From positions 1-23,692 of the forward strand of contig JBGSWL010000158.1 of NCBI GenBank assembly GCA_041752455.1: a DNA stretch of 23,692 nucleotides. The letters are read 5' to 3'. This stretch comes from JBGSWL01 sp041752455 (GTDB lineage: Bacteria; Pseudomonadota; Alphaproteobacteria; Rhizobiales; Rhizobiaceae). The first letter of the stretch is position 1. Each line of letters begins with the position of its first letter. Of this stretch, positions 23,101 through 23,692 are shown one piece after another. A model generated the notes under the pieces. That model made no database searches, was not told the DNA's origin, and saw only the letters and a list, made by a program, of their open reading frames with translations. The translations under genes and the position numbers were made by a program.

Positions 23101-23164
23101 TGTTTTCCCCTCATCCTGAGGTGCGAATGACGAAGTCATGAGCCTCGAAGGGCGAGGGAAAACA
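23101..23164. repeat. Palindromic intergenic repeat, copy B, inverted orientation, with long hairpin
   Basis: The ends TGTTTTCCC (23101-23109) and GGGAAAACA (23156-23164) are perfectly complementary. An internal CTCATCCTGAGG / CCTCGAAGGGCGAG pair and an inner ATGAC-GAA-GTCAT stem continue the symmetry. It is the same repeat as copies A and C in reverse orientation. Its right arm supplies the Shine-Dalgarno GAGGG (23154-23158) of the GIY-YIG gene, 5 nt before the ATG. Confidence 0.78.
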
Positions 23165-23472
23165 TGATGCTCGAAGCCACAGTCTATATTCTGCGATGTT
23201 CCGATGGCAGTTACTACACCGGCATCACGAAACAACAGGTTGAGGCACGGGTTTGGGAACACAATCATCTTCCTGACGAGAAATCATACACGTTCAAAAG
23301 GAGACCCGTAGAACTGGTGTTTACCGAGACTTATGACCGTGTTCTGGACGCGATTGCCCGAGAAAAACAGATCAAGGGTTGGTCTCGGCGAAAGAAGGAG
23401 GCACTGATCAGTCTTCACTATGAAGGACTCCCGTCTTTGTCGCGTCGAGGTCATCTGGTCAGAGCAGACTGA
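23164..23472 (+). CDS. Small GIY-YIG endonuclease-family protein
   Basis: A 102-residue single-domain GIY-YIG protein of the YhbQ/UPF0213 kind. The signature VYILRCSDGSYYTGIT contains the VYI and YYTG strands, followed by an Arg in EARVWEHN and a His nearby. The catalytic-domain glutamate may be in AIAREKQIKGW, which is typical of this subfamily. Such proteins are small nucleases, with roles in DNA repair or defence mostly unproven. The ATG at 23164 (or 23167) follows GAGGG by 5 nt. The gene is bracketed by palindromic repeats, B directly in front and C directly behind, and its base composition is AT-richer than its neighbours, both consistent with acquisition as a unit. Confidence 0.85.
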   Translation: MMLEATVYILRCSDGSYYTGITKQQVEARVWEHNHLPDEKSYTFKRRPVELVFTETYDRVLDAIAREKQIKGWSRRKKEALISLHYEGLPSLSRRGHLVRAD

Positions 23473-23476
23473 AGCC

Positions 23477-23535
23477 ATCCTCGTCCTTCGAGGCTCCGCT
23501 TCGGCAAGCTCAGCGTCGCACCTCAGGATGAGGAT
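23477..23535. repeat. Palindromic intergenic repeat, copy C
   Basis: A 59-bp element with ends ATCCTCGTCC and GGATGAGGAT (one mismatch). It is nearly identical to copy A over its left half and follows the GIY-YIG stop by 4 nt. Confidence 0.8.
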
Positions 23536-23562
23536 GATATGGAACTCGCCCCCCACCCTCTA

Positions 23563-23585
23563 TCCCTCCCCTCCAGGGGGAGGGA
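23563..23585. repeat. Short pyrimidine/purine hairpin
   Basis: A 9-bp perfect inverted repeat (TCCCTCCCC at 23563-23571, GGGGAGGGA at 23577-23585) with a TCCAG loop. It lacks a T-tract on either strand, so it is not an obvious intrinsic terminator, though it could act as one for the minus-strand gene that ends at 23640 only if the transcript reads through. Similar C-rich hairpins occur as dispersed repeats in rhizobial genomes. Confidence 0.55.
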
Positions 23586-23639
23586 GGACACCAGCGCCGC
23601 AACATTTCTGCATCGGGGAACGCGCAAGCAAATTTCGTC

Positions 23640-23692
23640 TCACCCGCCGACCCGCGCGGCCCTGCCACCGCGGCGGCCACCGGCCGAGGCAG
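23640..23692 (-). CDS. C-terminal end of an unidentified protein with Gly/Arg-rich tail (partial)
   Basis: The minus strand is open from the right edge to a TGA at 23640-23642, giving 16 complete codons, ASAGGRRGGRAARVGG. The Gly/Arg-rich tail resembles the tail of the RACo-type protein (GRRRGGRRRG), and the reading frame has the base bias of coding DNA. It may be the end of another member of the corrinoid methyltransferase cluster. With so few residues the family cannot be named, and a chance open stretch is possible. Confidence 0.35.
   Translation of the reverse strand, partial: ASAGGRRGGRAARVGG

Noticed and set aside
22969..23268. Minus-strand 99-codon frame across the intergenic repeats
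   Set aside because: Most of it is translation of repeat copies A and B, and it overlaps the start of the GIY-YIG gene. No independent support.
1..23692. CRISPR arrays, tRNA or rRNA genes, insertion sequences
   Set aside because: No regularly spaced direct repeats, tRNA cloverleaf signatures, rRNA-like sequence or transposase frames were noticed on either strand.

Overview
The window is high-G+C alphaproteobacterial chromosomal DNA, most likely Rhizobiales/Hyphomicrobiales. The grounds are the soxB-soxD-soxA order, a GbdR/GlxA-type regulator, an MscS channel with a DUF3772 N-terminus, a DUF1194 protein, and short palindromic intergenic repeats of a type common in rhizobia. All product names come from reading translated sequence; no search was run.

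Left (1-2568, minus strand): soxB, soxD and the first 347 codons of soxA, which encode heterotetrameric sarcosine oxidase. The genes are nearly fused (2-nt gap, then a 4-nt overlap) and run off the left edge. A 153-bp divergent gap leads to a plus-strand MscS-type channel (2722-5205) and an 88-residue exported protein (5316-5582) that ends at a strong intrinsic terminator.

Centre (5737-15200, plus strand): eight tightly packed genes form one apparent operon, with ATGA overlaps or very short gaps. They encode a HAD-UbiA fusion like decaprenyl-phosphate phosphoribosyltransferase, a DprE1-like FAD oxidase, a small SMR/ArnE-like membrane protein, an extended SDR, a class III aminotransferase, and three consecutive diverged paralogous polytopic membrane proteins. 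The first two match the opening steps of mycobacterial decaprenylphosphoryl-arabinose synthesis. The three membrane proteins share invariant NWD, RPD, HPGWW, FDPDF and FPLxxxR motifs and look like an uncharacterised GT-C-type family. My inference is that the operon makes a polyprenyl-phosphate-linked pentose, possibly an amino-pentose, flips it and transfers it outside the inner membrane. This is the most interesting part of the window.

Right (15184-23692): a second methylamine/one-carbon block. It holds an 853-residue dimethylglycine/sarcosine dehydrogenase-like flavoprotein (minus), a divergent DUF1194 protein, a GbdR-like regulator (minus), a previously easy-to-miss 53-codon gene with its own terminator, a BrnT/CopG-like toxin-antitoxin pair, and a RACo-type corrinoid activation protein ([2Fe-2S] plus ASKHA domains). 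TGCGAC/GTCGC(A) palindromes lie in three intergenic regions around the regulator and may be its operators. Together with soxBDA this suggests stepwise demethylation of glycine betaine, dimethylglycine and sarcosine. The right end holds a GIY-YIG protein gene bracketed by palindromic repeats and the Gly/Arg-rich C-terminus of another minus-strand gene.
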